DNA of 53,728 nucleotides from JAZNQL01 sp045531205 (GCA_045531205.1 JAZSDN010000031.1:1-53728); one strand, 5' to 3'. Positions 1 through 8,187 are shown, numbered from the stretch's first letter. Translations and numbers: made by a program. The notes: a model not told the origin generated them from the letters alone.

Positions 1-145
1 GCAAAGAGACTGTGGTTGGAGCCTTTCGTAAACCATCAAGTGGTAGGAGAGATAAACCAATCCTCAGCATCTAAACAATTATACCATAGTTCTTGGAGAG
101 GAACTCTAAAAACTACTACATTTATTATACGAGGAGAGATACAGG
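1..145 (+). other. Leader region upstream of rnfC
   Basis: This stretch has no gene. It ends in a clear ribosome binding site, AGGAGAG, just before the rnfC ATG. The first 60 bases contain nested complementary segments: TGGTT at 13-17 with AACCA at 55-59, enclosing ACCA (32-35) and TGGT (41-44). It may therefore be a structured leader whose promoter lies left of the window. No known riboswitch consensus was recognised and no convincing -35/-10 pair was seen. Confidence 0.3.
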
Positions 146-1444
146 ATGCAAATAAAAACCTTTGTTGGCGGTACACACGTTCCCGATTCAAAAGAGAGAA
201 CCTGTAGTCTGGCAATAAAACATCCTGCAATACCCCAGACTTTAATATTCCCTATGTCCCAGCATATAGGGGCACCCGCAACACCTTTGGTAAAAAAAGG
301 GGATAAAGTAAAAAAATATCAAAAAATAGGCGAAGCTTCGGGTTTTGTCAGTGCACACGTGCATTCCTCTGTATCGGGCGAGGTTTTGGCAGTTGAAGAA
401 AGACTTACCGCAAACGGCAGTATGGCAATGAGCGTTGTAATCGAAAACGACTTTTTGGAAACAGAATGTACTCTTCCCGATGTATCAAAAATGTCACTTG
501 CTGAATGTGTCCGTGAAGCGGGCGTTACAGGTATGGGTGGTGCAGGCTTCCCAACCCACGTAAAACTTTCTGTACCCGAAGGAAAAACTATCGACACAAT
601 ACTCGTAAACGGTGCAGAGTGTGAACCTTATCTTACAAGCGACCACCGTGTAATGCTTGACTACCCCAAAGAAGTTATTGGCGGACTTTTAGAAGTAATG
701 AAGGCTTTAAAGGTAGAACGCGGAATAATCGCAATTGAAGAAAATAAAATGGATGCCATTGAGGTTATAAGACGTGAAGCCGAAAAAAACCAAGGCATCG
801 AGGTATGTGTTTTAAAAACAAAATACCCCCAAGGCTCTGAAAAACAGCTTATAGATGCCGCTTTAAAAAGAAAAGTACCAAGAGGCGGTCTCCCGGCAGA
901 CGCAGGCGTTGTAGTTATAAATATAGATACTGCGACAGCAATTTTCAATGCAGTAAAGGGAATTCCTCTTGTCGAAAGAGTGGTTACAGTTTCAGGCACA
1001 ATAGTTAGCGAGCCCTCAAACTTCTTTGTAAAGATGGGCACACCTGTAAACCATCTTTTGGAGCAAGCTGGCGGCACAACCGAAGAAATCGCAAAACTTA
1101 TATCAGGCGGACCTATGATGGGTATGGCAATGCAAAGCCCTGATGCTCCCATAACAAAAGGAATGGGTGCAATCCTCGCTTTCGGAGAGATGGATGCAAA
1201 AGTACCAGAAGAAACAGCTTGTATAAACTGTGCAAGATGTGCCGATGCCTGTCCTATAGGACTTTTACCTATGAAGCTTAATGCTTATGCAAAAAAGGGT
1301 ATGTACGAAAACTGCAAATCCTACAATGTTTTTGACTGTATAGAGTGCGGCTCATGCACCTTTGTATGCCCCGCAAAAAGACATATTGTGCAGACTATCC
1401 GTCTTGCAAAACAAAAGATAAAGCAGGGAGGAGCAGTAAAATGA
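146..1444 (+). CDS. rnfC: Rnf complex subunit RnfC
   Basis: RnfC is the peripheral NADH/FMN-binding and iron-sulfur subunit of the ion-translocating ferredoxin:NAD+ oxidoreductase at the cytoplasmic membrane. The 432-residue protein has the Complex I 51-kDa-like motif GMGGAGFPTH (129-138) followed by the nucleotide-binding fold. Near the C-terminus are two 4Fe-4S motifs, CINCARCADACP (359-370) and CIECGSCTFVCP (398-409). Length and domain order match clostridial RnfC. A strong AGGAGAG site precedes the ATG. The stop overlaps the rnfD start (ATGA), so the two are translationally coupled. It is first in a C-D-G-E-A-B operon, the usual clostridial order. Confidence 0.95.
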   Translation: MQIKTFVGGTHVPDSKERTCSLAIKHPAIPQTLIFPMSQHIGAPATPLVKKGDKVKKYQKIGEASGFVSAHVHSSVSGEVLAVEERLTANGSMAMSVVIENDFLETECTLPDVSKMSLAECVREAGVTGMGGAGFPTHVKLSVPEGKTIDTILVNGAECEPYLTSDHRVMLDYPKEVIGGLLEVMKALKVERGIIAIEENKMDAIEVIRREAEKNQGIEVCVLKTKYPQGSEKQLIDAALKRKVPRGGLPADAGVVVINIDTATAIFNAVKGIPLVERVVTVSGTIVSEPSNFFVKMGTPVNHLLEQAGGTTEEIAKLISGGPMMGMAMQSPDAPITKGMGAILAFGEMDAKVPEETACINCARCADACPIGLLPMKLNAYAKKGMYENCKSYNVFDCIECGSCTFVCPAKRHIVQTIRLAKQKIKQGGAVK

Positions 1445-2379
1445 GTTTAAAAGTATCATCATCTCCGCACATCCGTCATGCAGATACAACACGCAGCATA
1501 ATGCTTGATGTTATAATAGCACTAATGCCCGCAGCAATAGCAGGTATGTATTACTTTGGCTTTAAGGCAGCACTTTGTATACTTGTTTCAGTAGCATCCT
1601 GCGTTCTTTTTGAATTGATATGGCAAAAATTTATAATGAAGAAAAAAACCACTATAGGAGATTTAAGTGCAGCCCTAACAGGCCTTTTGCTTGGTATGAG
1701 CTTGCCTACCGGCACTCCCTTGTGGATGATTGTAATAGGAGCATTTTTTGCAATAATTATTGTAAAACAGCTTTTTGGCGGTATAGGCAATAACTTTGTA
1801 AACCCTGCACTTTCGGCACGTGCGTTTATGCTGGCATCGTGGCCCGTTGCATTAACTCACTGGCAAACTCCCTTTAAAGCAATTGACGCAGTAAGCTCCC
1901 CGACCGTGCTTGAAACACTTACCCCAGGGGGAGAGCTTCCCTTAATAGGAAATCTTTTCCTTGGTAAAATGGCAGGCTGTATAGGCGAAACCTGTGCAGC
2001 AATGCTTTTAGCTGGCGGTATATACCTTGTAATAAGAAGGGTAATAAAACCCACAATTCCTCTTTGTTACATAGCAACAGTGTTTTTATTTATGATGGTA
2101 GTAGGCGGTGCACAATACGCACTTGTGCATATACTTTCGGGAAGCTTGTTTATTGGTGCAATATTTATGGCAACCGATTATGTAACAAGCCCCGCAACAA
2201 CTTTAGGACACGTTATAATGGGTGTTGGCTGCGGTATAATAACCTGTGTTATAAGACTTTACGGAACCTTCCCCGAAGGTGTAACCTACGCAATACTCTT
2301 TATGAACTGTCTTGTTCCCTTAATAGATAAATTTACAAAGCCGAGAGTATACGGCAGTAAGGGGGTAAAAAATGCGTAA
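1441..2379 (+). CDS. rnfD: Rnf complex subunit RnfD
   Basis: RnfD is an integral membrane, flavin-carrying subunit of the Rnf complex, homologous to NqrB. The ATG at 1441 is chosen because it overlaps the rnfC stop as ATGA and has GGAGGAG just upstream; the open frame extends further left but only inside rnfC. The 312-residue product opens with SSSPHIRHADTTRSIM, typical of RnfD/NqrB. It then has multiple hydrophobic helices, the conserved FGGIGNNFVNPALSARAF segment, and ATDYVTSP near residue 240. The 3' end overlaps rnfG by 8 bases. It likely contributes to the electron and ion path with RnfG. Confidence 0.94.
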   Translation: MSLKVSSSPHIRHADTTRSIMLDVIIALMPAAIAGMYYFGFKAALCILVSVASCVLFELIWQKFIMKKKTTIGDLSAALTGLLLGMSLPTGTPLWMIVIGAFFAIIIVKQLFGGIGNNFVNPALSARAFMLASWPVALTHWQTPFKAIDAVSSPTVLETLTPGGELPLIGNLFLGKMAGCIGETCAAMLLAGGIYLVIRRVIKPTIPLCYIATVFLFMMVVGGAQYALVHILSGSLFIGAIFMATDYVTSPATTLGHVIMGVGCGIITCVIRLYGTFPEGVTYAILFMNCLVPLIDKFTKPRVYGSKGVKNA

Positions 2380-2944
2380 AGAAATTATAAAGCTTTGCGG
2401 AATATTAACCGCAATTACCCTTGTAATCACCCTTGTTTTGGCACTTGCAAATATGGTAACAAAAGATAAAATAGCCGAAAACAACGCAAATAAAGAGCTT
2501 GCAGCATGTGCAGAAATAATAGATGCAGAATTTACAAATATAACCGAAACTCTTCCCCAAAACGAAAAAATAACAGCCGTTTATCAAGGTATTAAAAACG
2601 GCAAAACAGCAGGCTACTGCGTATCTGTAATAGGGGAAGGCTATGGCGGAGATATCTCAATGGTAGTAGGTATAAATTCAGATTCCACCATTGCAGGCAT
2701 AAAAATAATCACCCATAGCGAAACACCGGGTCTTGGCTCAAAAGCAACAACTTCTGAATTCAGACAAGGCTTTGAAGGCAAAAAATCTCCCCTTTCAGTA
2801 GTAAAAGGCGGGGGTGCCAAAGATAACGAAATAAACGCAATAAGCGGTGCTACAAGAACAAGTAACGGCGTTACAAACGCAGTAAACTTAGCAAGCGAGT
2901 ATTTAAAACAAAATTCACTTTTAAAGGGGGATATGAATGCTTAA
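2372..2944 (+). CDS. rnfG: Rnf complex subunit RnfG
   Basis: RnfG is the membrane-anchored subunit carrying covalently bound FMN. The 190-residue protein has one N-terminal transmembrane helix (about residues 9-28) and an extracytoplasmic FMN-binding domain. That domain contains ISGATRTSNGVTNAV (about 157-171). In this family the threonine of the SGATxxS signature carries FMN through a phosphoester bond. It overlaps rnfD by 8 bases and rnfE by 8 bases, so it is tightly coupled. Its start is preceded by a G-rich site (AAGGGGG) inside rnfD. Confidence 0.94.
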   Translation: MRKEIIKLCGILTAITLVITLVLALANMVTKDKIAENNANKELAACAEIIDAEFTNITETLPQNEKITAVYQGIKNGKTAGYCVSVIGEGYGGDISMVVGINSDSTIAGIKIITHSETPGLGSKATTSEFRQGFEGKKSPLSVVKGGGAKDNEINAISGATRTSNGVTNAVNLASEYLKQNSLLKGDMNA

Positions 2945-3536
2945 AACATTAAAAAACGGAATCTTAACCGAAAATCCCACCTTTGTATTATTACTTGGTA
3001 TGTGCCCCACCCTTGCCGTTACAACCTCGGTTAAAAACGGAATAGGTATGGGACTTTCCACAATGGCAGTGCTTATAATGTCAAACCTTGTAATATCGCT
3101 TGTGCGAAAAATAATTCCCGACAAAATAAGAATAGCTTCTTATGTAATTATAATAGCAGGCTTTGTAACTATAGTTGATTTACTTTTGCAGGCATTTTTG
3201 CCTTCTTTGGCAGAAAGCCTTGGAATGTACATTCCCCTTATAGTTGTAAACTGCATAATACTTGCAAGAGCAGAAGCTTTTGCTTCAAAAAACTCACCCC
3301 TTGACTCCATCCTCGACGGAATAGGTATGGGCATAGGCTTTACCCTTGCACTTATCCTTATTTCCTCGGTACGCGAGATTTTGGGTAACGGAACATTTTT
3401 TGATATTCCCATTCCCGGCATAGCAGAAAATCCTGCCATTACAATGATTCTTCCTCCCGGCGGATTTTTAACTTTGGGACTTTTAATGGGCATTGTAAAC
3501 CTTATTTCAAAGAAGGGAGGCAAAGCAAATGGCTGA
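2937..3536 (+). CDS. rnfE: Rnf complex subunit RnfE
   Basis: RnfE is an integral membrane subunit, homologous to NqrD and pseudo-symmetric with RnfA. The 199-residue protein starts NGILTENPTFVLLLGMCPTL, the conserved entry to the family, which carries a membrane-embedded cysteine. About six transmembrane helices follow. The GMGIGFTLALILISSVREILG segment near residue 130 is characteristic. Upstream AAAGGGGG serves as ribosome binding site within rnfG. The last 8 bases overlap rnfA. In characterised Rnf/Nqr complexes RnfA and RnfE together hold a 2Fe-2S cluster in the membrane. Confidence 0.93.
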   Translation: MLKTLKNGILTENPTFVLLLGMCPTLAVTTSVKNGIGMGLSTMAVLIMSNLVISLVRKIIPDKIRIASYVIIIAGFVTIVDLLLQAFLPSLAESLGMYIPLIVVNCIILARAEAFASKNSPLDSILDGIGMGIGFTLALILISSVREILGNGTFFDIPIPGIAENPAITMILPPGGFLTLGLLMGIVNLISKKGGKANG

Positions 3537-4110
3537 GATTTTAAAAATATCAATAGCAGCAATACTTGTATATAACTTTGTACTCTCAAGATTTTTAGGT
3601 ATATGTCCCTTCCTTGGTGTATCAAAAAAACTTGATACCGCACTTGGAATGGGTATGGCGGTAACCTTTGTAATGGCGTTTTCGTCACTTCTTACATACC
3701 TTGTACAAAAATATTTGCTCCTTCCCTTTAACCTTGAATATTTGCAGACAATAGCATTTATTCTCATAATAGCATCACTCGTTCAGTTTGTAGAAATGTT
3801 TTTACAAAAGGTAAGCCCGGCACTTTATTCAGCACTTGGTATATACCTTCCCCTTATAACAACAAACTGTGCAGTTTTAGGCTCGGCACTTATTATAGTA
3901 GATACTGACTGGAATCTTATAGAAGGCATTGTTTTTGGAACAATGTCGGGCGTAGGCTTTTCTGTAGCAATACTTATTTTTGCAGGTATCCGCACACGCC
4001 TTGAAGTTGCCGATATTCCCGAATGTTTAAAAGGCTTTCCCATTGCCCTTATTTCAGCGGCACTTTTATCAATGGCATTTTCGGGCTTTGGCGGAATGAT
4101 TCAGCTTTGA
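3529..4110 (+). CDS. rnfA: Rnf complex subunit RnfA
   Basis: RnfA is the integral membrane partner of RnfE, homologous to NqrE. The 193-residue protein contains the conserved N-terminal VLSRFLGICPFLGVSKK (about 16-32) and LITTNCAVLG (about 110-119), each with a cysteine expected to ligate the shared membrane 2Fe-2S cluster. Six hydrophobic helices are evident. The start lies 8 bases inside rnfE, behind AGAAGGGAGG. A 27-base gap with TTGAAAGGA separates it from rnfB. Confidence 0.94.
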   Translation: MAEILKISIAAILVYNFVLSRFLGICPFLGVSKKLDTALGMGMAVTFVMAFSSLLTYLVQKYLLLPFNLEYLQTIAFILIIASLVQFVEMFLQKVSPALYSALGIYLPLITTNCAVLGSALIIVDTDWNLIEGIVFGTMSGVGFSVAILIFAGIRTRLEVADIPECLKGFPIALISAALLSMAFSGFGGMIQL

Positions 4111-4137
4111 TAAATCCTCTTTTGAAAGGAAAAAGTT

Positions 4138-4938
4138 ATGATTAAAATCTTAATTCCCTGCCTTATATTGGGTGCAATTGCTGCCCTTATGGGAACAGTA
4201 CTGGCAATAGCCTCTAAAGTATTTCATGTAGAAAAAGATGAAAGACTTGACAAAATAGCAGAAAATTTACCCGGTGCAAATTGCGGCGGTTGTGGCTTTG
4301 CGGGATGCACAGCTTATGCAGAAGCGATATTAAAAGGAGCATCACCCTTTTTGTGTAACCCCTGCTCAAAAGAAGGCCGTGCAGCAATAGCCGAAATAAT
4401 GGGCGTTGCGTTAGAAGAAAAAGAACCCATAGTTGCCAGAATTTTGTGCGGCGGTAACAATGACGCAGCACAAATGAAGTTTGAATACGAAGGCTTTAAA
4501 TCCTGTGCAGCAGCAGGCCTTGTAGCTTTGGGGCCCAAAGCTTGTGAGGTAGGTTGCCTTGGCTTTGGCGACTGTGCCGCAGTATGCCTGAATAATGCCA
4601 TAAGCTTTGAAAATGGTATAGCACATATTTCGGAAGCCTTGTGCGGTGCCTGCGGTGCCTGCATAAATGCTTGCCCAAGAGGGATTATAAAGCTTGTACC
4701 CAAAAACGCAACATATTATGTAAAATGTAATTCGCACGATAAAGGTGCAGCAGTTACAAAAAACTGTTCTGTAGGCTGTATCGGTTGTAAAATATGCGAA
4801 AAACAGTGCGAATTTGATGCAATACACGTAGAAAACAACCTCGCATACATTGATTACTCAAAATGCACAGGTTGCGGAAAATGTGCAGAAAAATGTCCTA
4901 AAAAATGCATTGTGGGAGTAAAAAATGAGAATAATTAA
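4138..4938 (+). CDS. rnfB: Rnf complex subunit RnfB, multi-iron-sulfur
   Basis: RnfB is the ferredoxin-facing, multi-cluster subunit that passes electrons into Rnf. The 266-residue protein has one N-terminal membrane helix (about 5-27). It then has the 4Fe-4S domain CGGCGFAGCTAY (49-60) with further cysteines near 73-76. CGACGACINACP and two more ferredoxin-like cluster motifs follow towards the C-terminus (CIGCKICEKQC and CTGCGKCAEKCP). That motif content fits clostridial RnfB. AAAGGAAAAA precedes the ATG. The last 14 bases overlap a CPBP protease gene, suggesting co-expression of that protein with the complex. Confidence 0.94.
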   Translation: MIKILIPCLILGAIAALMGTVLAIASKVFHVEKDERLDKIAENLPGANCGGCGFAGCTAYAEAILKGASPFLCNPCSKEGRAAIAEIMGVALEEKEPIVARILCGGNNDAAQMKFEYEGFKSCAAAGLVALGPKACEVGCLGFGDCAAVCLNNAISFENGIAHISEALCGACGACINACPRGIIKLVPKNATYYVKCNSHDKGAAVTKNCSVGCIGCKICEKQCEFDAIHVENNLAYIDYSKCTGCGKCAEKCPKKCIVGVKNENN

Positions 4939-5647
4939 CAGCCTTGTTTATTCCTTTGTATATATAGCTGTTTATATTGCAACACAAATATGTGTAACAA
5001 CGGCTAAATCGTTTGGACTTTCAGGTACCATAGGCTTAATTTCCTCGTATGTGTTTACAATACTTGTGTGTGCCGTTCTGTCTAACGGAAGGCTTAATTT
5101 ACCTGGCGGTTTTTCACTTAAAGGAATAACCTTAAAAAGTATAATTTCAGCAATTTTGTTAACAGGGGCTTTAATGGGAATAGCGTGGCTTTGCGTATCT
5201 TTAGATATATTTGCCCCGTTTTTGGCAGATTACACCCCCGGCCCCGGAGATATAGACGGAACCCAGACAATGATTTTTATAATCTTTTGTTTTGTAGCTC
5301 CCATATTTGAAGAGCTTATGTTCCGCGGACTTATTTTTGGCGAGCTTTCAAAATCAATGCCATATATTATTGCAAACATAATTCAGGCACTTTTGTTTGC
5401 CTTTATGCACGCAAATGTTATTCAGGGAGTATATACCTTTATTCTGGCACTTACCCTTGGAATAGTCCTTCAAAAAACAAAATGCATTTATATACCCATT
5501 GTTATGCATATTATATTTAATCTGTTAAGCTTATGGGCAGGGGTATACTTTTCTATACCCGGAATCATTATAGTAGTACCCGCATCAATAATTTTATTTG
5601 TGGCTGGGATACTTTTGTTACCAAGGGGCTTGACAAAACGACGTTAA
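4925..5647 (+). CDS. CPBP family intramembrane glutamic protease
   Basis: This is a predicted polytopic membrane protease of the CPBP (CAAX protease and bacteriocin-processing, Abi) family. The 240-residue protein carries all three family motifs: EELMFR (129-134), FAFMH (158-162) and MHIIFN with His194 and Asn198. Its catalytic glutamates and histidines therefore look intact. Seven or so hydrophobic segments are seen. It overlaps rnfB by 14 bases in another frame, so it is probably part of the Rnf transcript. Known relatives mature peptides or prenylated proteins, or act in bacteriocin immunity. The substrate here is unknown, and a role linked to Rnf is only inferred from the overlap. Confidence 0.85.
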   Translation: MRIINSLVYSFVYIAVYIATQICVTTAKSFGLSGTIGLISSYVFTILVCAVLSNGRLNLPGGFSLKGITLKSIISAILLTGALMGIAWLCVSLDIFAPFLADYTPGPGDIDGTQTMIFIIFCFVAPIFEELMFRGLIFGELSKSMPYIIANIIQALLFAFMHANVIQGVYTFILALTLGIVLQKTKCIYIPIVMHIIFNLLSLWAGVYFSIPGIIIVVPASIILFVAGILLLPRGLTKRR

Positions 5648-5689
5648 AAGATTAAAATTTTTATTAAATATAAGAAAAAGGTGATTTGA

Positions 5690-7594
5690 ATGATCAAAAT
5701 TACATTAAGAGACAACGTAAAAGAGTATTCAGAAGGTGTAAGCGGTGCACAAATCGCAAAAGACATAAGCGAAGGTCTTTACCGCAATGCCCTTGCAGTA
5801 AAGGTAAACGGAGAGGTTTGCGACCTTGCAAGACCAATAAATACCGATGCCACAGTAGAAATACTTACATTTGATGATGAGGACGGACGCTTTGCATACC
5901 GCCATACATCATCCCATATTCTTGCTCAGGCTATAAAAAGATTATACCCCGAAGCAAAGCTCGCAATAGGCCCCGCTATAAAAGACGGTTTCTATTACGA
6001 TATTGATATCGAAAAAACCATTACAGCAGAAGATTTTCCCGCTATCGAAGCTGAAATGAAAAAAATAATAAAAGAAAATATTGCACTTTGCCGTTTCGAA
6101 CTTCCAAGAGCCGAAGCTATCGAAAAAATGAAGGCAGCAGGCGAACCCTATAAGGTAGAACTTATAGAAGATTTGCCCGAAGACGCAGTAATTTCGTTCT
6201 ATGAACAGGGCGATTTTACCGACCTTTGTGCAGGCCCTCATCTTGAATCAACAGGCAAAGTAAAAGCAATAAAGCTTACAAGCGTTGCAGGTGCATACTG
6301 GAGAGGAAGCGAAAAGAACAAAATGCTCCAGCGTATTTACGGAACATCCTTCCCCAAAGCATCCGAGCTTGAAGCTTATATCGAAGCAATAGAAGAAGCT
6401 AAAAAGCGTGACCATAGAAAGATAGGTAAAGAGCTTGGCCTTTACACTATTTTAGAAGAAGGCCCCGGCTTCCCCTTCTTCCTTCCCAAAGGAATGGTGC
6501 TTCGTAACACCCTTATTGATTACTGGAGAGAAGTGCATAAAAAACACGGCTATGTAGAAATTTCAACTCCTATTATATTAAATCAGGCACTCTGGCACAG
6601 AAGCGGTCACTGGGACCACTATAAAGACAATATGTATACCACCAAAATAGATGACGAAGATTTTGCAGTAAAACCCATGAACTGCCCGGGCGGTATGCTT
6701 GTTTATAAAACAGAACCTCATTCCTACCGTGACCTTCCCCTTCGTGCAGCAGAACTTGGTTTGGTTCACCGTCACGAGCTTTCGGGTGCTCTTCACGGAC
6801 TCTTCCGTGTAAGATGCTTCACACAGGACGATGCTCATATCTTTATGACACGCGAACAGATGAAGGAAGAAATCAAAGGCGTAGTAAACCTTTTTGATGA
6901 AGTATACAGCTTATTCGGCTTAAAGTATACAATAGAACTTTCCACAATGCCCGAAGACCACATGGGCGAGCTTGATGACTGGAACTTTGCAGAAGAAACC
7001 TTAAAGAATGCAATCCTCGAAATGGGCAAGACCTACGAAGTAAACGAAGGCGACGGTGCATTCTACGGACCAAAGCTTGACTTCCATTTAGAGGACAGCC
7101 TTGGAAGAACATGGCAGTGCGGTACAATTCAGCTTGACTTCCAAATGCCCGAACGTTTTGACCTTGATTTCATAGGCTCCGACGGCGAAAAACACCGCCC
7201 CGTTATGATTCACCGTGTTGTTTTAGGCTCAATAGAACGCTTTATCGGCGTTATAACCGAGCATTTTGCAGGTGCATTCCCAACCTGGCTTGCACCCGTA
7301 CAGGTAAAAGTTCTTCCCATAAGCGAAAAGCATGTTGAATATGCAAAATCTTTGGCAGAAAAACTTAATGCCGAAAATATAAGAACAGAAGTTGACGACA
7401 GAAACGAAAAGATAGGCTATAAAATTCGTGAAGCACAGCTTCAGAAAATTCCTTATATGTTCGTAGTAGGCGATAAGGAAGCAGAAGCAGGAGCCGTTGC
7501 AGTTCGCTCACGTAAAGAAGGCGATAAAGGCACCATGGCATTTGACGAAATCTGCAAGCTCTTAAAAGAAGAAATCACAACAAGAGCAAAATAA
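5690..7594 (+). CDS. thrS: Threonyl-tRNA synthetase
   Basis: ThrS charges tRNA-Thr. The 634-residue length is normal. Domains in order: an N-terminal TGS domain (1-60), an editing domain with HTSSH (about 71-75), the class II catalytic core including the zinc-ligand region MNCPGG, and a C-terminal anticodon-binding domain beginning around WLAPVQVKVLPIS (about 535). AAAAAGGTGA lies a few bases before the ATG. Only 42 bases separate it from the CPBP gene. There is no room for the T-box leader that often controls thrS in Firmicutes, so it is probably read from the upstream transcript or an undetected promoter. A strong terminator follows. Confidence 0.96.
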   Translation: MIKITLRDNVKEYSEGVSGAQIAKDISEGLYRNALAVKVNGEVCDLARPINTDATVEILTFDDEDGRFAYRHTSSHILAQAIKRLYPEAKLAIGPAIKDGFYYDIDIEKTITAEDFPAIEAEMKKIIKENIALCRFELPRAEAIEKMKAAGEPYKVELIEDLPEDAVISFYEQGDFTDLCAGPHLESTGKVKAIKLTSVAGAYWRGSEKNKMLQRIYGTSFPKASELEAYIEAIEEAKKRDHRKIGKELGLYTILEEGPGFPFFLPKGMVLRNTLIDYWREVHKKHGYVEISTPIILNQALWHRSGHWDHYKDNMYTTKIDDEDFAVKPMNCPGGMLVYKTEPHSYRDLPLRAAELGLVHRHELSGALHGLFRVRCFTQDDAHIFMTREQMKEEIKGVVNLFDEVYSLFGLKYTIELSTMPEDHMGELDDWNFAEETLKNAILEMGKTYEVNEGDGAFYGPKLDFHLEDSLGRTWQCGTIQLDFQMPERFDLDFIGSDGEKHRPVMIHRVVLGSIERFIGVITEHFAGAFPTWLAPVQVKVLPISEKHVEYAKSLAEKLNAENIRTEVDDRNEKIGYKIREAQLQKIPYMFVVGDKEAEAGAVAVRSRKEGDKGTMAFDEICKLLKEEITTRAK

Positions 7595-7610
7595 TTTAAA
7601 ACATATTTTA

Positions 7611-7642
7611 CCCCCATACCTTTTAGTATGGGGGGAATTTTT
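7611..7642 (+). terminator. Intrinsic terminator after thrS
   Basis: A perfect 9-bp stem, CCCCCATAC (7611-7619) with GTATGGGGG (7626-7634), has a six-base loop and is followed by GAATTTTT. It lies 17 bases past the thrS stop and probably ends the rnf-CPBP-thrS transcription unit. Confidence 0.85.
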
Positions 7643-7659
7643 ATAATAAAACAATGCAG

Positions 7660-7788
7660 ATTTAAGCCTTCCCCTTGAGGGAAAGGTGGGTTTTGCCCTG
7701 CAAAACTCGGATTAGGTGGCAACGCTGAAGACAATTGTGCCCTCCCGAACAAATGGGCGGGGATGGAACGGTGCCCCTGCGAGGGTAA
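7660..7788. repeat. Degenerate dispersed intergenic repeat
   Basis: This stretch is more GC-rich than its surroundings and opens with GCCTTCCCCTTGAGGGAAAG. It resembles the short non-coding repeats beginning 'GCCTTCCCCTTGAGGGG' that I know from many gut Clostridia genomes. Later parts (CCCTCCCG, GGGCGGGG, GCCCCTGCGAGGG) look like further repeat fragments. A long frame can be read through it but has no ribosome binding site or protein-like composition. Assignment rests on recall, with no second copy in the window. Confidence 0.4.
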
Positions 7789-7789
7789 C

Positions 7790-7816
7790 AAAAAAAGCCC
7801 CTCTTTATACGAGGGG
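7790..7816 (-). terminator. Intrinsic terminator overlapping the 52-aa ORF stop
   Basis: On the minus strand CCCCTC (7816-7811) pairs with GAGGGG (7803-7798) around a seven-base loop, followed by C and seven T. The upstream stem arm is the last coding sequence of the 52-residue ORF, and its stop codon lies in the loop, so the gene ends inside its own terminator. Confidence 0.8.
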
Positions 7817-7963
7817 ATTCTCATTTTCATCATCTTCATCATCTTCATCGTCATCTGCAGAAATATATCTATCCTCTGCCTCTAACTGAATTTTCTGCAA
7901 CTTTTCAATTACATCCGAAACATCGCTGAACAGTTTAAAATAAAGATACTTGTAGTCAGGCAT
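7805..7963 (-). CDS. Small acidic-tailed protein, 52 aa, unknown function
   Basis: An ATG at 7963 is preceded by AAAAGGAGGAAAAAGGT, among the strongest ribosome binding sites in the window. It opens a 52-codon frame ending at 7805. The N-terminal part (MPDYKYLYFKLFSDVSDVIE) looks like an amphipathic helix. Residues 31-35 are DRYIS, and residues 37-48 are nearly all Asp and Glu. There is no membrane segment or signal peptide. Short proteins of the form MPDYK-LY-LF-...-AI-LQ-AQ-E-E--YI are familiar to me as unannotated small proteins in gut Firmicutes, without known function. The gene lies just downstream of a structured RNA with its own terminator and stops inside a second terminator. It could be controlled by attenuation. 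Confidence 0.75.
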   Translation of the reverse strand: MPDYKYLYFKLFSDVSDVIEKLQKIQLEAEDRYISADDDEDDEDDENENPLV

Positions 7964-7986
7964 ACCTTTTTCCTCCTTTTAAAATT

Positions 7987-8016
7987 AAAAAAGTGTGCAC
8001 AACCGAAGTCGCACAC
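7987..8016 (-). terminator. UUCG-capped terminator of the structured RNA
   Basis: On the minus strand GTGTGC (8016-8011) pairs with GCACAC (7998-7993). An inner GAC/GTT stem closes a TTCG tetraloop, with a two-base bulge on the 3' side. Six T follow at 7992-7987. This is a complete intrinsic terminator, placed only about 24 bases before the start codon of the 52-residue ORF. It could end a free RNA or act as an attenuator. Confidence 0.75.
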
Positions 8017-8181
8017 ACCAAAAATGCAAACTCCAGTTTGTCGTCACACAAAGCTAAATAATGGAGTGAATGTAATTACACATACACACCTTAAGCGGAA
8101 TTTGCATTTATTGCAAATTGCGTATGTACGTGTAAATTACTTTAAAATATAGTAATCCATTATTTATTAACTTTATGTGAC
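7987..8181 (-). ncRNA. Candidate structured non-coding RNA, 6S-like rod
   Basis: Read on the minus strand, a predicted transcript of about 195 nt starts at G8181. Closing stem: 11 bp (8181-8171 with 8053-8043), then a small internal loop, then 11 bp (8166-8156 with 8065-8055). Next is an asymmetric central bubble of 15 nt against 6 nt. An 18-bp stem with one bulged U follows (8140-8122 with 8072-8089). The apex is an 8-bp stem, AATTTGCA with TGCAAATT, around an ATAAA loop. Downstream come a small hairpin (8040-8027) and a UUCG terminator. The 5' end coincides with the start predicted from the promoter. The rod with a central bubble recalls 6S RNA, but no 6S sequence signature was recognised. 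A leader or attenuator for the 52-residue ORF is the main alternative. Confidence 0.6.
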
Positions 8182-8187
8182 ATAATC

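Noticed and set aside
4411..4827. Minus-strand frames inside rnfB
   Set aside because: They are cysteine-codon shadows of the iron-sulfur motifs on the plus strand.
5648..5689. T-box leader before thrS
   Set aside because: Only 42 bases separate thrS from the upstream gene and no T-box or specifier hairpin is present.
7453..7854. A 133-codon minus-strand frame across the repeat region
   Set aside because: It runs through the thrS end, a terminator and repeat sequence, has low-complexity starts and no ribosome binding site. The 52-residue frame nearby explains the coding signal.
7801..7860. CATCTT short tandem repeat as a microsatellite
   Set aside because: It is explained as the coding sequence of the Asp/Glu run of the 52-residue protein.
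7987..8181. Firm 6S RNA assignment
   Set aside because: Shape and terminator fit, but I could not recognise the conserved bases, and the rod is shorter than in 6S RNAs I know. It is left as a candidate.
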